64,000 bases of DNA. Origin: Polytrichum commune. Lineage: Eukaryota > Streptophyta > Polytrichopsida > Polytrichales > Polytrichaceae. The notes beneath the pieces were generated by a model. It did not search any database, was not told the DNA's origin, and saw only the letters and a program-made list of their open reading frames with translations. The stretch spans positions 45,532,758 through 45,596,757 of the forward strand of contig OX485805.1 of NCBI GenBank assembly GCA_950295325.1, written 5' to 3'. Position 1 is the stretch's first letter, and every line of letters begins with the position of its first letter. Positions 1 through 10,236 of this stretch are shown in pieces. The translations under genes were made by a program, and so were the position numbers.

Positions 1-639
1 AATAAAATAGAACACGCCCACACATACTGGTGGTAGCGAACGGTATTCGTCCGTTCAATGCTGCCCACCACCAGTACTCAATTTGATCAGTCTGCAATAG
101 CATAAATTGTCTTCCATGTGTCCTACGCATGTGGCCTATGGACCGGCCCGCCTTTGAAAGTCAAACCACACATTGTAAGCTTAACGAAAGCAGGCCCAAA
201 AGCGGTTGCTTGGCCTAAATGCATACCGACATTATGCCCCTTCCCACCTGACTTTAGCTAAGAACCAAAGTATTTCCTAAAAACCGGGTAAAGCTCCCTC
301 GGTTATAGCGGAGGCATCCGGCTATCCCAATGCACCTACAAGAATTTGTTCCGGAGATTTTCAAGTAGGTTTTAGTTAAGTAGTTTTCACACATGTTCAT
401 TGTTTTATCTACCAACAATGACATGTTGGGCAGTTTTTGTCCCATCCCCAAATGCCTTACTACTCATCTATCTTACAATTGGTTTTTGTTAATGAAGCTC
501 CTCGTGCCCTCATAGCTAAGACTAAAAAGCAACCAATCACAAGGGCGGGAGGCGACACTTTTAAAGCTCCTATATTCTTGCCTCGTGTTTAGGTACCAAC
601 GGGAGGGTCGGTGCTTGAGGCTTAAAACCTCCACTTTTA
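1..639. other. Gene-free stretch
   Basis: No open frame here looks coding and no repeat could be matched to another part of the window. The frames present are short and overlap on both strands. I see nothing to annotate. Confidence 0.5.
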
Positions 640-724
640 GAGCAAGGCCACTCACCCTGCATCCGCATCTGCATCTGCACTTTTACATCCGCGATGTAGA
701 TGCGGATGCAGGGAAGTGCCCCAC
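640..724. repeat. Small foldback repeat, copy A
   Basis: Two arms at 655-675 and 693-713 are inverted copies of each other with one mismatch; each reads through the motif CTGCATCCGCATCT. The outer flank (AGCAAGGCCACTCACCCT) recurs in reverse at the right end of 31727-31820, and a third, split copy flanks the hAT element at 28835-30997. This is therefore a dispersed short foldback element rather than a chance hairpin. The class is unknown; the GGCCACT termini resemble the Harbinger-type MITEs further along the window. Confidence 0.6.
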
Positions 725-847
725 TCAACCTGGCATAACTCAAATGTGGATGAAGAAAATTCCAGGAGGTGCAGAGCTCCCTGCATTTCCTCGATTTATG
801 CAGGGAGCTTGCTATCAACTAAAGACAAACAACTTTATTGATGTTTT

Positions 848-912
848 AGAAATAATTGGTTGAGGTTTAACCGGATAGTTACAGATGAGCCGGTTTAGGT
901 TGAGAGTTTGAT
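848..912 (-). repeat. Isolated unit of the 67-bp minisatellite
   Basis: On the minus strand this stretch matches the unit of the tandem array at 31.1-31.6 kb (TCAAACCTCAACCGG-like core, then a TTATTTCTCAAACTC-like part). Another lone copy lies near 12020-12075. A unit found singly and in tandem suggests that the array grew from a dispersed element. Confidence 0.5.
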
Positions 913-944
913 CCGTGACCGGCTGAGGTTGATTAGGGTGCACA
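903..944 (+). repeat. Exact 42-bp direct repeat, left copy
   Basis: The 42 bases from 903 to 944 are identical to 1164-1205. They begin AGAGTTTGATCCGTGACC and end GGGTGCACA. The left copy overlaps the end of the isolated minisatellite unit. The 219 bp between the copies hold no open frame. Confidence 0.8.
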
Positions 945-1163
945 AGTCAATGTATTCACATTTTGGGGGAAACCTGTGCAGCTTTTGCAATGCTTCGTCA
1001 AAGACGATGAGTCTTTAACCAAGCTTTCTGTCATACTCATCAGTCAGTTGTATGAGAAATCGCAATTTGCAGTATTTGTGATTAATTACGATGCTTGACA
1101 TCGTAATTTCTTCTGCCACATTTTGTGCGACAAGCACTCTTTGTTGCTACTTAAGCATGCTTT

Positions 1164-1205
1164 AGAGTTTGATCCGTGACCGGCTGAGGTTGATTAGGGT
1201 GCACA
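1164..1205 (+). repeat. Exact 42-bp direct repeat, right copy
   Basis: Identical to 903-944. A short, recent segmental duplication or a slippage product is the simplest reading. No inverted termini were seen that would make the enclosed 219 bp a transposon. Confidence 0.8.
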
Positions 1206-1224
1206 GTAGAATTCATACTTGCAA

Positions 1225-1515
1225 GTTGTGTATCGTCACATTTGGCAAGTGGAGGATCGAAGAACAGACACCAAAAAGAGATCGGACTGCGTGAGGACAT
1301 TTTGTTTCAATTTATTCCAGGTTCAATAATCCACATAATATAATTGAGAGATTTTAATAGTCATTTCATACGGAGAAGAGAATCTTTGCTTTGACAACGA
1401 ATAAGATATTCATGTGAGCTGATGAAGGAAATGGCTACGAGCATGATTTGGATTTGCTAATAATCTCACACTAGTTGTGAGGTTTCATATCTTACGGGAA
1501 GTGAGCGTGGAGCTA
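1225..1515 (+). repeat. Dispersed repeat shared with 53545-53835
   Basis: Diverged but collinear similarity to 53.5-53.8 kb: shared blocks include GGACTGCGTG, GAGAATCTTTGCTTTGA, a GGATATGCTAA/GGATTTGCTAA block and CATATCTT followed by AAGTGAGC. No coding frame is conserved between the copies. This is likely an old non-autonomous transposon or a fragment of a larger repeat; its ends could not be set. Confidence 0.5.
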
Positions 1516-2510
1516 AACGTGTCCGTTTCAGACACACTTACTTTATATAGCCTCAATCCCAAGCTTGCACGTAACTTGGTGGCCACGGTAAAAACATTTG
1601 GATCCTTGCATTGTGCCCAAATTGGTGGATCTTTGGTTCCTCCTTATTTTGGATTGATTCTCTAGTTCAAGCCCAAACTTGACAATTCTACAAGTCTTGT
1701 GAACATCAAGCCCTCCCCCAATGGTTTTGGGTGCCAACACCATTCACTTCAAAAAGTTGTAATTATTTTAATATTAAAAACTTAAGAAAATTAAATAAAT
1801 TACAATATACTTGGTCTTTTTTTCCTACCTGGGGATAGATTTTTAAAGTTCATACTACTGCCATATGTGTGCCAAATACCTTAACTTCTCAATTTAAGAT
1901 GCTTCTACCTTATGCCCAAAAATCTCTCTAGAATACTTTGCTTTTGTTGTCGGTAAATACTTGCCTCTGATAATCAGACATTAGACTCTGTACCGAATCG
2001 AATGATGGATATTGACTAGAGTTGGGACACCTCAGTGTTGGGAGGGCCCACAAAATGTATAAGTTTGCATCCACCTGCAAAGTAAGATTTGATGCTCTTG
2101 AACGTAAGGAAAATTAAGTGTAAGCCTTTCAAACCAACCATCACTACTAGGAAGAGGGCTCTTTTTACACAACACAAGGACAGTAAATTAACATTTTTTT
2201 GCTACCAACACACATGTCATGAAGGTTGCACCCAGTGTGGACATGTTGTCATCCGGGACCAGTCTTATTATCTAACACAAACGGGATATAGCAAGTAATT
2301 TTTTACCGTGGTGGCAAATTCCGTTTATGGGTAAATTTCAGAGGTAATTTAATTTAATTTAGTATTTATATATATCTCATTAAAATTTATATATGGTTGG
2401 TAAGTTCACATCTTCTAAACCTCTCATGTTCGTGACCTTCAACCTACCACCCACCTACAAGAATAGGCTACCTACCACTAACCTATGTGATAAGGGCAAG
2501 GGATTCGAAC
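1516..2510. other. Gene-free stretch
   Basis: AT-rich sequence with only short overlapping frames. Nothing recognisable, apart from an AT-rich patch near 2340-2400. Confidence 0.5.
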
Positions 2511-2513
2511 CTT

Positions 2514-2547
2514 GCACTTTGTGGCATCCACACATGCCACAAAGTGC
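2514..2547. repeat. Perfect 14-bp inverted repeat (hairpin)
   Basis: GCACTTTGTGGCAT at 2514-2527 and its exact reverse complement at 2534-2547 are separated by 6 bases. The half-motif CCACAAAGTGCACA is then repeated directly at about 2555-2568. This may be the terminal hairpin of the GACGTCC-bearing repeat that follows. Confidence 0.6.
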
Positions 2548-2579
2548 ACATTGTGCCACAAAGTGCACAAAGGGCACAT

Positions 2580-2760
2580 TGCCCGGTTCAGACCGGGACG
2601 TCCACTCGTAGTGGACAAAACCCGGTGTCCGGTGCTTTGTCCGCTTGATTGCGGAGGGAACTTGCCACGTCAACAATCACATTGCCCGTCCGGTGGATGG
2701 ATTCGCACCGGAACCGGACGTCCAATATAAGGTAGAGGGGCCCTTTCCCGCTCGGGTCCT
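2580..2760. repeat. GC-rich repeat with CCGGTTCAGACCGGGACGTCC core
   Basis: The core at about 2583-2603 recurs in reverse at about 5822-5842. Further matches (GTGGACAA, CCGGTG, CTTGCCACGTCA) follow in the same order on the opposite strand at 5640-5820. The two blocks are thus inverted, diverged copies of one repeat. There is no coding frame. Ends and class are not established. Confidence 0.5.
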
Positions 2761-3258
2761 TATTAAACCGCTCACTAGACCTATCCAAACAAGAGGTACA
2801 TTATAGCTTCCAACCTCAAATTTCTATGTAATCATGGTGTACATTTTTGGGGTGAGTGGTTTTGGGTACCCCTATGAGTTCTCCTTCCAAAATTCATAAC
2901 TAATTCAATATTAATCCAAAATTAATTATTCCAATTGGTCCAATTTCCAATGTACTTTGCACATCTTCCAAGATTGATTCCCCCTTAATAACTCCCCAAT
3001 GAACATGCCAACCTGAAATTCGAGAGGGAAATGGCCCCTCTACCTTAGGCGTATTTTATGAAGTATAAACGCTACATCATGTGTTGTGACTAGTCTTGTA
3101 GCTAATGCATCTCTGCTTTTGCACCTGTACTGTGATTCTGAAACTTGAAATGACAAATCTGTGTGATTTGGAACTGCTAACAAAATGAGACAATTTCCCA
3201 AAGCCGACGAATTAATGTTGGTGCTGTTGGAAGTGCCCACTACAGGGCCACATACCTT

Positions 3259-5620
3259 AGGTGATCAAAATCCTCTGCAACGCTAATTTGCACCTCCCTT
3301 CTGCAACGCTTCAATGCTCTCCACTTGCAGAAGTTGGGTTTTTGTAAAAGAGCAACAGCTTCCCAATCTCCAAGCCTACTCAAGAGGGAGATCCAATAAC
3401 CCCTAAAACCCTCAGCATCTACTAGTAGCAAGAAACTATATATCCAACGACGGTCTGTAAGCACACTCCACCGCCAACTTCACTGAAGTCCTCCCACTGA
3501 TAAATTTGGTCACAAAATATCCATCACCATTATCATCATCAACCACGGTGACTCAAACAAGAAGCTAACAGTGACAATTTAAGACTTGAAGGTGCACAAG
3601 CTTAGTAAGTCTGTCGGTATCCCTCAACTCTGATAAAATACACACCAAGTTGCAATCTGTGAATGTGAAGCACCGAATTTACAGACAATTGTTGTGCAGA
3701 CAGAAGCCGAATCCGGAAGACCAGGCCTCTCCCTTAGGATTTCATCCCCACTTTATGATGTCTCCTGCAAGTGCCTTTTTTTTAAAATAAAAAATAAAAA
3801 ATAAATCACCTAAATAGTAGACGGTGGCTATGGTTGCGTTTTTTTTCTGTCTGAAAGAATCAACTGCAAGAACAACTTTTTAGGGGGTCCCAATGCAATG
3901 AGAGAACTTGCTCATGGACCTGACTTCATTACTTACAGTGATCATGGGAGTTTTCAGATTTTCATTTTTACCTTTTTATCTACTAGACTAATGCCACCAG
4001 GGGACTCACCCTTATCGCATTAGAATCCACCCAGAATTGCATTAGAATCCTAATTGAGGTTCTCTAGGAGGTGGATTATGTTGCAATTCAGAGACAAAAA
4101 TTCAATGTGTGTCTCCACAAAGCATTTCCCTGGATTCTTTCAAGAGGAGAAAGGTTCAAACCTTGGGGTGAGGTGAAACTAGTGTCATTTACGGGTCACC
4201 TGAATGTTTGTGAAGTTGTTCCTCAAGACAACAAACAGAAGAAGATGAGTGGAGAAAGTGTCTAGGCTTAAATTATGAGAGAGGACGTCTTTGTATGATG
4301 CCACCTACCTTGTACACCACCAATCCTGCAACCATTCAAGACAGTCCAATACAAAGCAGATCCGCTGTGGTGTTATTACACACAGACACCACTCAGTTTT
4401 TATTCTTATGGAGCACGATTTTCAACAAACCTTCATTTCAACTTCCGACTAAATTTCTAGATTAGACACATGATGCCATGTAGAAATATTCATCCTTGCC
4501 CTCGGAGACTTGGTACTTATCTAAGTATTTTATTGTCAACTGAAGAACCTCAAGAGACTGTGTAGGGTTTTAGCGTAGAGAAATAAACTTGGGAAAAAAC
4601 CCTAAGACCACAGATGCTTATACCTGAAGCTTAAGAGATACCTTGCTTCATGCGCAAGTGACTCAACATTGTCCCATAGAAGAGTCTCCTGCAAATTTGC
4701 CCCAAGGCCTCCACAGGAAAGGACGCTAAACCCCAGACTCAAGCAAAAAGATCCATCAATATCAGTATGAACAACAACAAATTGTACGTGAAGTGAAGGA
4801 TTCAAATCAAGGATTACAGATTACAAAAACCATTGGAAAAACTCTTGATATGATTGCTTGAACCACACGCTTCAAAGAAATGAAGAATCAATCCCTTAAA
4901 GTCAGCCCTTTACTAATGTGAAAGCCAACGACACGTCTATACACATCAGAAGAGATGCTGCAGCAGATTCATAGGTTCCATTGTAAAAACACAATCTAAG
5001 CAAAACAAAACAAGGCTCGAGTCTTTCCTAAAAGAGTGAGTGTTAGTCCCATAGCTTGAGGCTTAATTGGTCGATCGGGACAGACCTAACACAGGATTGA
5101 GGATTGCCTGGATAATAACCAGAGAACCGAGAAATGATTGACGAGAAAAAACGCTCACAACCAAAGGATAAACTCAAAAGCTCATGCGTCAACCAAACGC
5201 TGATCCCAGTTGGAGTATTCCAGCGAAACGTTTTTGCCAGTTTGGAGCAGGGAGACAAGCCTCACAGTCGATTCAACATCCTAAATGTTGATATTGCTCC
5301 AAGTCAGCATTCGAATTATTCACAATTCGTGCCTATGAAGTATGGTAGAAGTAGGCAGATACAAGTGTTGTGGATAGCTTACCTGGCCTCACAGGTAGAG
5401 CTCATCCAACATCAAAACCTCCACCTAGCCACATCCATCAAACCGAATTCAGATCGCAACCTCTCCCGCTGACCTACCCATCTGCTCCTCACTTGCCACC
5501 CCCAAATCACAAACAGGGAGGCAAAAAACTTCCAACTAGAAAAACTCACCTTCACCGGAGCGATGCCGCGAGGAGCAGGAGGTGCAAGAGCGAAGACGGA
5601 CGCTGCGAGGAAGGTTTTGT
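3259..5620 (-). other. Exon-like pieces of an unidentified gene (weak)
   Basis: Several minus-strand segments look like exons. At about 5541-5610 there is an alanine/proline-rich frame ending at a GTGAGT donor. At 5182-5280 a frame starts right after an AG acceptor and encodes a piece containing SLLQTGKNVSLEYSNWDQ before a TGA. At about 4640-4690 a short frame (ETLLWDNVESLAHEA) lies between an AG and a GT. At about 3259-3420 a frame with LSRLGDWEAV and QISVAEDFDHL ends at a GTATGT donor. I could not chain them in phase or recognise the protein. They may be a decayed gene, a real gene with unseen exons, or chance frames. No function is proposed. Confidence 0.25.
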
Positions 5621-5639
5621 CATGTGGACAAGTTTGAGG

Positions 5640-5845
5640 TCACCTCCCGAGGACACCCCAAACTTGTCCACTACAAGAGACCAGTCCCTCTTCAATTTTG
5701 GCGGGAGGGCCTCATGACGTGGCAAGTTGCCCAAGAGGACGTCCCTCCGGTGTGAATACCCCACCGGACAAAATAAACCCTTTACCCAATCACACTGCAC
5801 AAAATCTTGTCCACTGCTTCCGGACGTCCCGGTCTGAACCGGGTC
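5640..5845. repeat. Inverted, diverged copy of the 2580-2760 repeat
   Basis: Read on the minus strand, this block starts with the same CCGGTTCAGACCGGGACGTCC core and carries GTGGACAA, CCGGTG and CTTGCCACGTCA in the same order as 2580-2760. The copies differ by several indels. It overlaps or abuts the exon-like frame at 5541-5620, so that frame may partly be repeat-derived. Confidence 0.5.
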
Positions 5846-5879
5846 TAAGTCATCACATTACACATGATATATATGGAGT

Positions 5880-6043
5880 AACACCATATTCGAAATTTTG
5901 GGAGATTTCCAGTCTCCCAATTTGATGACAGTTTAGGTGGAGTCGACCTAAAATGTACCCAGTGGGTACATTTTAGGTCGACTCAACCTAAACTGTATTT
6001 TCCCAAAATCATGGAATTTTCCCAAAATTTTGAATATGGTGTT
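5880..6043. mobile_element. Palindromic foldback element (164 bp)
   Basis: The whole segment is a near-perfect inverted repeat with termini AACACCATATTC and GAATATGGTGTT. The inner 34-bp arms around 5960 differ at one position and contain the motif GTCGACCTAAAATGTACCC. The outer arms have several mismatches. GAGT lies on both sides (5876-5879 and 6044-6047), a possible 4-bp target duplication. There is no coding capacity. This fits a MITE or foldback element of unknown superfamily. Confidence 0.7.
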
Positions 6044-6059
6044 GAGTACTTCAAATCCT

Positions 6060-6420
6060 TCTAGACTAAGGCCACTATTTACTCTCCATTACCTATTATT
6101 TATTGTATATAATTTACTATCTACCTTTTATTATTTATTATTTATTGTCTACTATTTAATTTATAATATTTTTATTGTTTATTCCTTATTCCTTATTATT
6201 TAATTTTTATTGCCTATTATTTATTTATTTAAAGTATATTATTTACTATGTACTGTCTATTATTAATATTTTAAATAATATATACTATTTAGTGTCTATT
6301 ATTGATTATTTTATGTATAGTATATTATTTACTATTTACGGTCTTTTATTTATTATCTATTATTTATTGTGAAATATTTACAGTTGACTATTTACTATGT
6401 ATTATTACAATGATTTAATG
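6060..6420. repeat. AT-rich low-complexity tract
   Basis: Imperfect reiteration of TTTATT/TATTATTTA-like words over about 350 bp. The 65-residue frame inside it is composed almost wholly of I, Y, L, F and N, as expected from low-complexity DNA, and is not a gene. Confidence 0.8.
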
Positions 6421-7490
6421 TCGGATGAATGGAAGATACACTTGTATGTGGTAATTGCCTCTCTCCTACCTTAATAGTTAATGAAGAAGGTGACTCACAT
6501 CTAGGTCTAGATCTAGCTAGGAGATCTATGAAACTAATTAAAGATAGAACGTGTAGTGGAATGTTCTATACCTTGATTTTATACCTTCACATCTTCAAGC
6601 TCTAGTGTAAAGGTAGCCTAAGTAGACATAAAATCAAGGTAAAACCAACACATGTGTTGCTCCAAATATTTTGATGAGGTCATGCATGTAGAGAAGAATC
6701 CAACCCATCCAATTATTGGTAAGGTAGTCGAGGCTTTATGTTGGATGGATGAGAGAGAGGTTTGCATGTGTACAATAATTCCCTCTCTCCCTTGATAACC
6801 ATAACATTACTCAGTTGATGAACTATATATGTTCATGGGCCTAGCAATAGATTCGAGAATAAGGACTTTGGATGTTGGAATCCCACTGCTTCATACTGAA
6901 TTTGAAGTCACGGCAGTTGAACACAGCTCATTAGTTGAGTAATGTTATGACCGCTTATCTACATCAATCTAGGTATTTTCATGATGTTAGGAGGTATCTT
7001 TGGTTGAAAATTGCAATTCTTGAAGGATGAAGCACTCTTCCCTTGGATTCCTTCCCACATAGATCATATATCATTCTTATTTGGGTACTAAGGGTGAGTT
7101 TTCATGTAGGCCGCTCGCCCAATACATTCTAGATAATAATAAGTTGGAGGTATTCACATATAGTTAAGCACAGGTTGCCTCTCAACCACATTTTGGTGGT
7201 CCGCTAGAATGTGGAGGACCGTGGACATGGGCTGCTAGACATCCATGTGCCTACTAAAGAATCTTTAACCTACAAGTGCCGGCCACCGAAGGATTAAGAC
7301 CGGTTTTGCAGGTAACCATGGTCACTCGAGCGCTCTTGTGGCATCAAGATCTACCTTATGCCTTGAGCTATGTTTGTGATCTTATGCTTGTGAATAGTCA
7401 AAGACATTGTGTCTTGTGTGCGGGCATTTGCATGTAGGTTGCCAACAAGCATTGTTCTTCAAATGAGTACTTCTTTTTCCCCTCACCATG
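6421..7490. other. Gene-free stretch with short dispersed motifs
   Basis: Two diverged copies of a motif with GTYGGATGRATGRRAG followed by CCTCTCTCC lie near 6420-6470 and 6740-6800, and a third lies near 53265-53320. No coding frame is convincing. Confidence 0.4.
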
Positions 7491-7990
7491 GATCCGGATC
7501 TAGATTTGAACAGTTTTGAGGCAATAGGTTTCTCCAATCCTCACACAACCATCGTTTATGCATAAACCAACTGGAGTCTTCATGAGCGCATCACTTTGCA
7601 AGACGCCAAGTGTTGATGAGATCATGACCGCGAAGCTAATGGTGGGGTTTTTTGAGGCAATGCGGAAGGAGTAATTAGATGGACATTTATATATTGAAGA
7701 TATGCTTTGGGAGGAAGATGTCCACATGATTGCACAACATTGCAAGGTGAAGTGGGAGAATGGTGCCGCGAACATGAGAACCATCAGCCGTTCCGCCTAG
7801 CGGAGGCGATGATTCCCATCCAGCTCCGCCGGCGAGGGTGGCGAAGCGGACCCTCCGTCCCAACCCGGAACCTACGGATTCGTTGTCCTCCGCCAGGTAA
7901 TTCTTTACAAGTTTCTTATTGCGGCACTCAAATTTCCTTTCTCTCTCCTTTCTCTTTCATAGTGTAAATGGAAGGCGGGGGAAGGAGGAG

Positions 7991-8188
7991 GCGGGCGCAG
8001 CAAGGCGCTTTGTGCCCGCCTGGGATATCAACCTCCCCCGCCAGCCAACCACGGGGAGCCACCTAGAAGTCCGCCAGGCAGAGGCCGAGGCGGGCGCAGC
8101 AAGGCGCTTTGTGCCCGCCTGGGATATCAGCCTCCCCCGCTAGCCAACCACGGGGAGCCACCTAGAAGTCCGCCAGGCAGAGGCCAAG
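7991..8188 (+). repeat. Two tandem copies of a 99-bp GC-rich unit
   Basis: GCGGGCGCAGCAAGGCGC starts at 7991 and again at 8090; the two 99-bp units are nearly identical. Because 99 is a multiple of three, the open frame at 7919-8143 repeats a 33-residue peptide block (containing RRFVPAWDI) until a stop in the second unit. GC content is far above the surroundings. Whether it is translated is unknown; it may be part of a transposon's second reading frame. Confidence 0.75.
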
Positions 8189-8385
8189 GCGGGCCGCTGT
8201 CATGTGCTCATGCCTAATGACTGCATAATTCAAGAAAGTTTTGGATTATGCATGAGAAGAACATACCATCATGGCGAGACTCACAGTAGCAGATGACAAG
8301 CATTGAACGAAAAGATGCCAAGGTGCCTCTCAATCTCCACAGATCGCTCTATATATGATGCTCTCATGCAAGGGTATGGTAGAAC

Positions 8386-9381
8386 CTCGGGGAGTTCACT
8401 AAACATGTATATATGTATACATGTGCGTGACAAGGGTATTTATTCAAGGGGTATTTAATTATCCATCCTTAATTTTTTGTACCATATTATTATATAATTA
8501 TATAATTTCTTGTTTTTTAAATGACCCTATAATTACTTTTAAATTTGATGAAGCTCTAATTTTAAGCTAGGTATGTTCATTATAATTATTTGATTTTGCT
8601 CCAAAGGGTTTAAGAGCATTCAAAGTACTAAGTCACCAAAATTCAAGGCACAACAAGGTTTTACATTAAGAGTGTTCATAAACAGTTTCAAACAACAAAA
8701 TCAGCCCATGTTCCTCAATCAAGTTACACGCACAATTAAACACAACGATATTGAGTGTAAAAAAAACAATTAAAACACCAACAACAAAGCAAGCAAAAAT
8801 AGGGTCCATGCAATAATGTAGAAGGGTATAGAGTTAATACTACAACATCCTGCTTGAAGCAGACAGACACAAGACCAACCAAAACTCCTATAATTTATCT
8901 TGAGAAATTGTTTCTAGCATTTAAAAACACTAGCAAAACTGTTCATAGCAAATGAAAGATGTCATGTTCATCTTGCAAAACAATTCCTAGCTTTTAAGAA
9001 CACTAGTATATAATCAACAAATAATGCATGCCTTTAATCCTAAACCCAGGAATCTGTCATCCGCCCTCATCAATCTTTCATCCCATTTTTTCAATTGAAT
9101 CGACGTAGTTTTTCATCCAAAATCTTCCCGCCTCTGAACACAAAGGACACCCTATTTCAAAAAAAACCTAGGATCCTTAAATCCTACGGTATATTTTTAC
9201 AAATATTTTAAAAATATGCGTTATTTGTATCAAGCCTATATTATTTATAATACAAATTTTATCATACATACTCACCTATATTACTTCTAAGAAAAGTATA
9301 AGTATTACCTTTTGTGAATATAAATTACCCTATATTTTCCCGCATGTTGTTTTCTAATATTATCGCAGTGAACTCCCCGAG
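8386..9381. mobile_element. Non-autonomous hAT-like element (996 bp)
   Basis: Termini are CTCGGGGAGTTCACT (8386-8400) and its exact reverse complement (9367-9381). The 8 bases GGTAGAAC flank it on both sides (8378-8385 and 9382-9389). An 8-bp target duplication with short terminal inverted repeats is typical of hAT transposons. The interior is AT-rich and has no transposase frame. The termini resemble those of the elements at 39440-39845 and 54372-55970 (C-N-C-GGGG then GTCACT-like), suggesting one loose family. Confidence 0.8.
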
Positions 9382-9511
9382 GGTAGAACGTGAGCAGTGA
9401 ATCCAGAGAATTTGATATTGGATCCCGGAATTCCAGAGTTGTCTTCACCTGATTTGTTTCTAAAACCCACATCAATATGGTTGCATCTCGATCTGAACAC
9501 TTGTTTGTTGT

Positions 9512-9862
9512 TCATATAGAACCTCTATACAACCCTCCTAGACTGTGCAATCCATCATCTGTAGCAAGAGAGACTTGTTTCTTAACGGCCAAAATTCTAC
9601 CCAAGATGTTGCTAAATTCTAGGGCACTCACGGGTTTCAAATATGCCTCTACCAAATTATAAATATGATCAAATGTATCTTTTGTAATTCTATACCACTC
9701 TTTCAACCTTGCAGGATCACCTTGGAGAACATGAGCCTCATGGTCTTCCCACCACTGCAACAAACGACCTTTGATGGAGAATAAATTGGATGTGATTCCA
9801 ATAATGTCTCTCCGTCGTGGTGCTCCCAAGCAGTACAATACAACGATTTTAAGACACTGCAT
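9512..9862 (-). pseudogene. PIF/Harbinger-type transposase, N-terminal fragment
   Basis: The 116-residue minus-strand frame has the layout of the region ahead of the DDE domain in Harbinger transposases (HARBI1-like, DDE_Tnp_4 family). A WWEDHEAHVL segment is followed by LQGDPARLKEWYRITKDTF and then a leucine-rich stretch before the expected catalytic domain. The frame stops near residue 116 and no DDE domain follows in any frame, so it is truncated. It lies just right of the hAT-like insertion at 8386-9381, which may have split an older Harbinger element. Family assignment rests on motif memory only. Confidence 0.55.
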
Positions 9863-10236
9863 GTTGTGGAAAAGAAGACTACCTTAATCAGTTAAATCTT
9901 CAGTGATGGGAGGATTTAGCAACTATGCATGTCCAAATTGCTCCATGAGGAAGTTGAGAAATGCCATTGCAAATCCTAAAGTGATTACATTTGCCATTGC
10001 CAACAACTACAATGCTCATGAAACCTTAACTAGGAGCTTCCACCACTGTTAATTCGTGCAGGTGATTCGATCGATTTGCACAATTACAAGATTACAAGAG
10101 CTCCTCATTTAGGGTTCAAAGGGAAACTCGACCTCGCCCACTTCACTCACGGTTGAAAGACTCAAGAGAATCAATGCTAGTCTAGAACACTATCCTCAAT
10201 AACCGGGAGGAAGCTATTGATAAGATGGTGGGTAGA
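9863..10236. other. Gene-free stretch
   Basis: No recognisable gene or repeat. It may contain the decayed 5' flank of the Harbinger relic. Confidence 0.4.

Noticed and set aside
2495-2512. tRNA-like B box (GGATTCGAACC, reverse GGTTCGAATCC)
   Set aside because: No A box, acceptor stem or cloverleaf could be fitted around it on either strand; at most a degenerate SINE trace.
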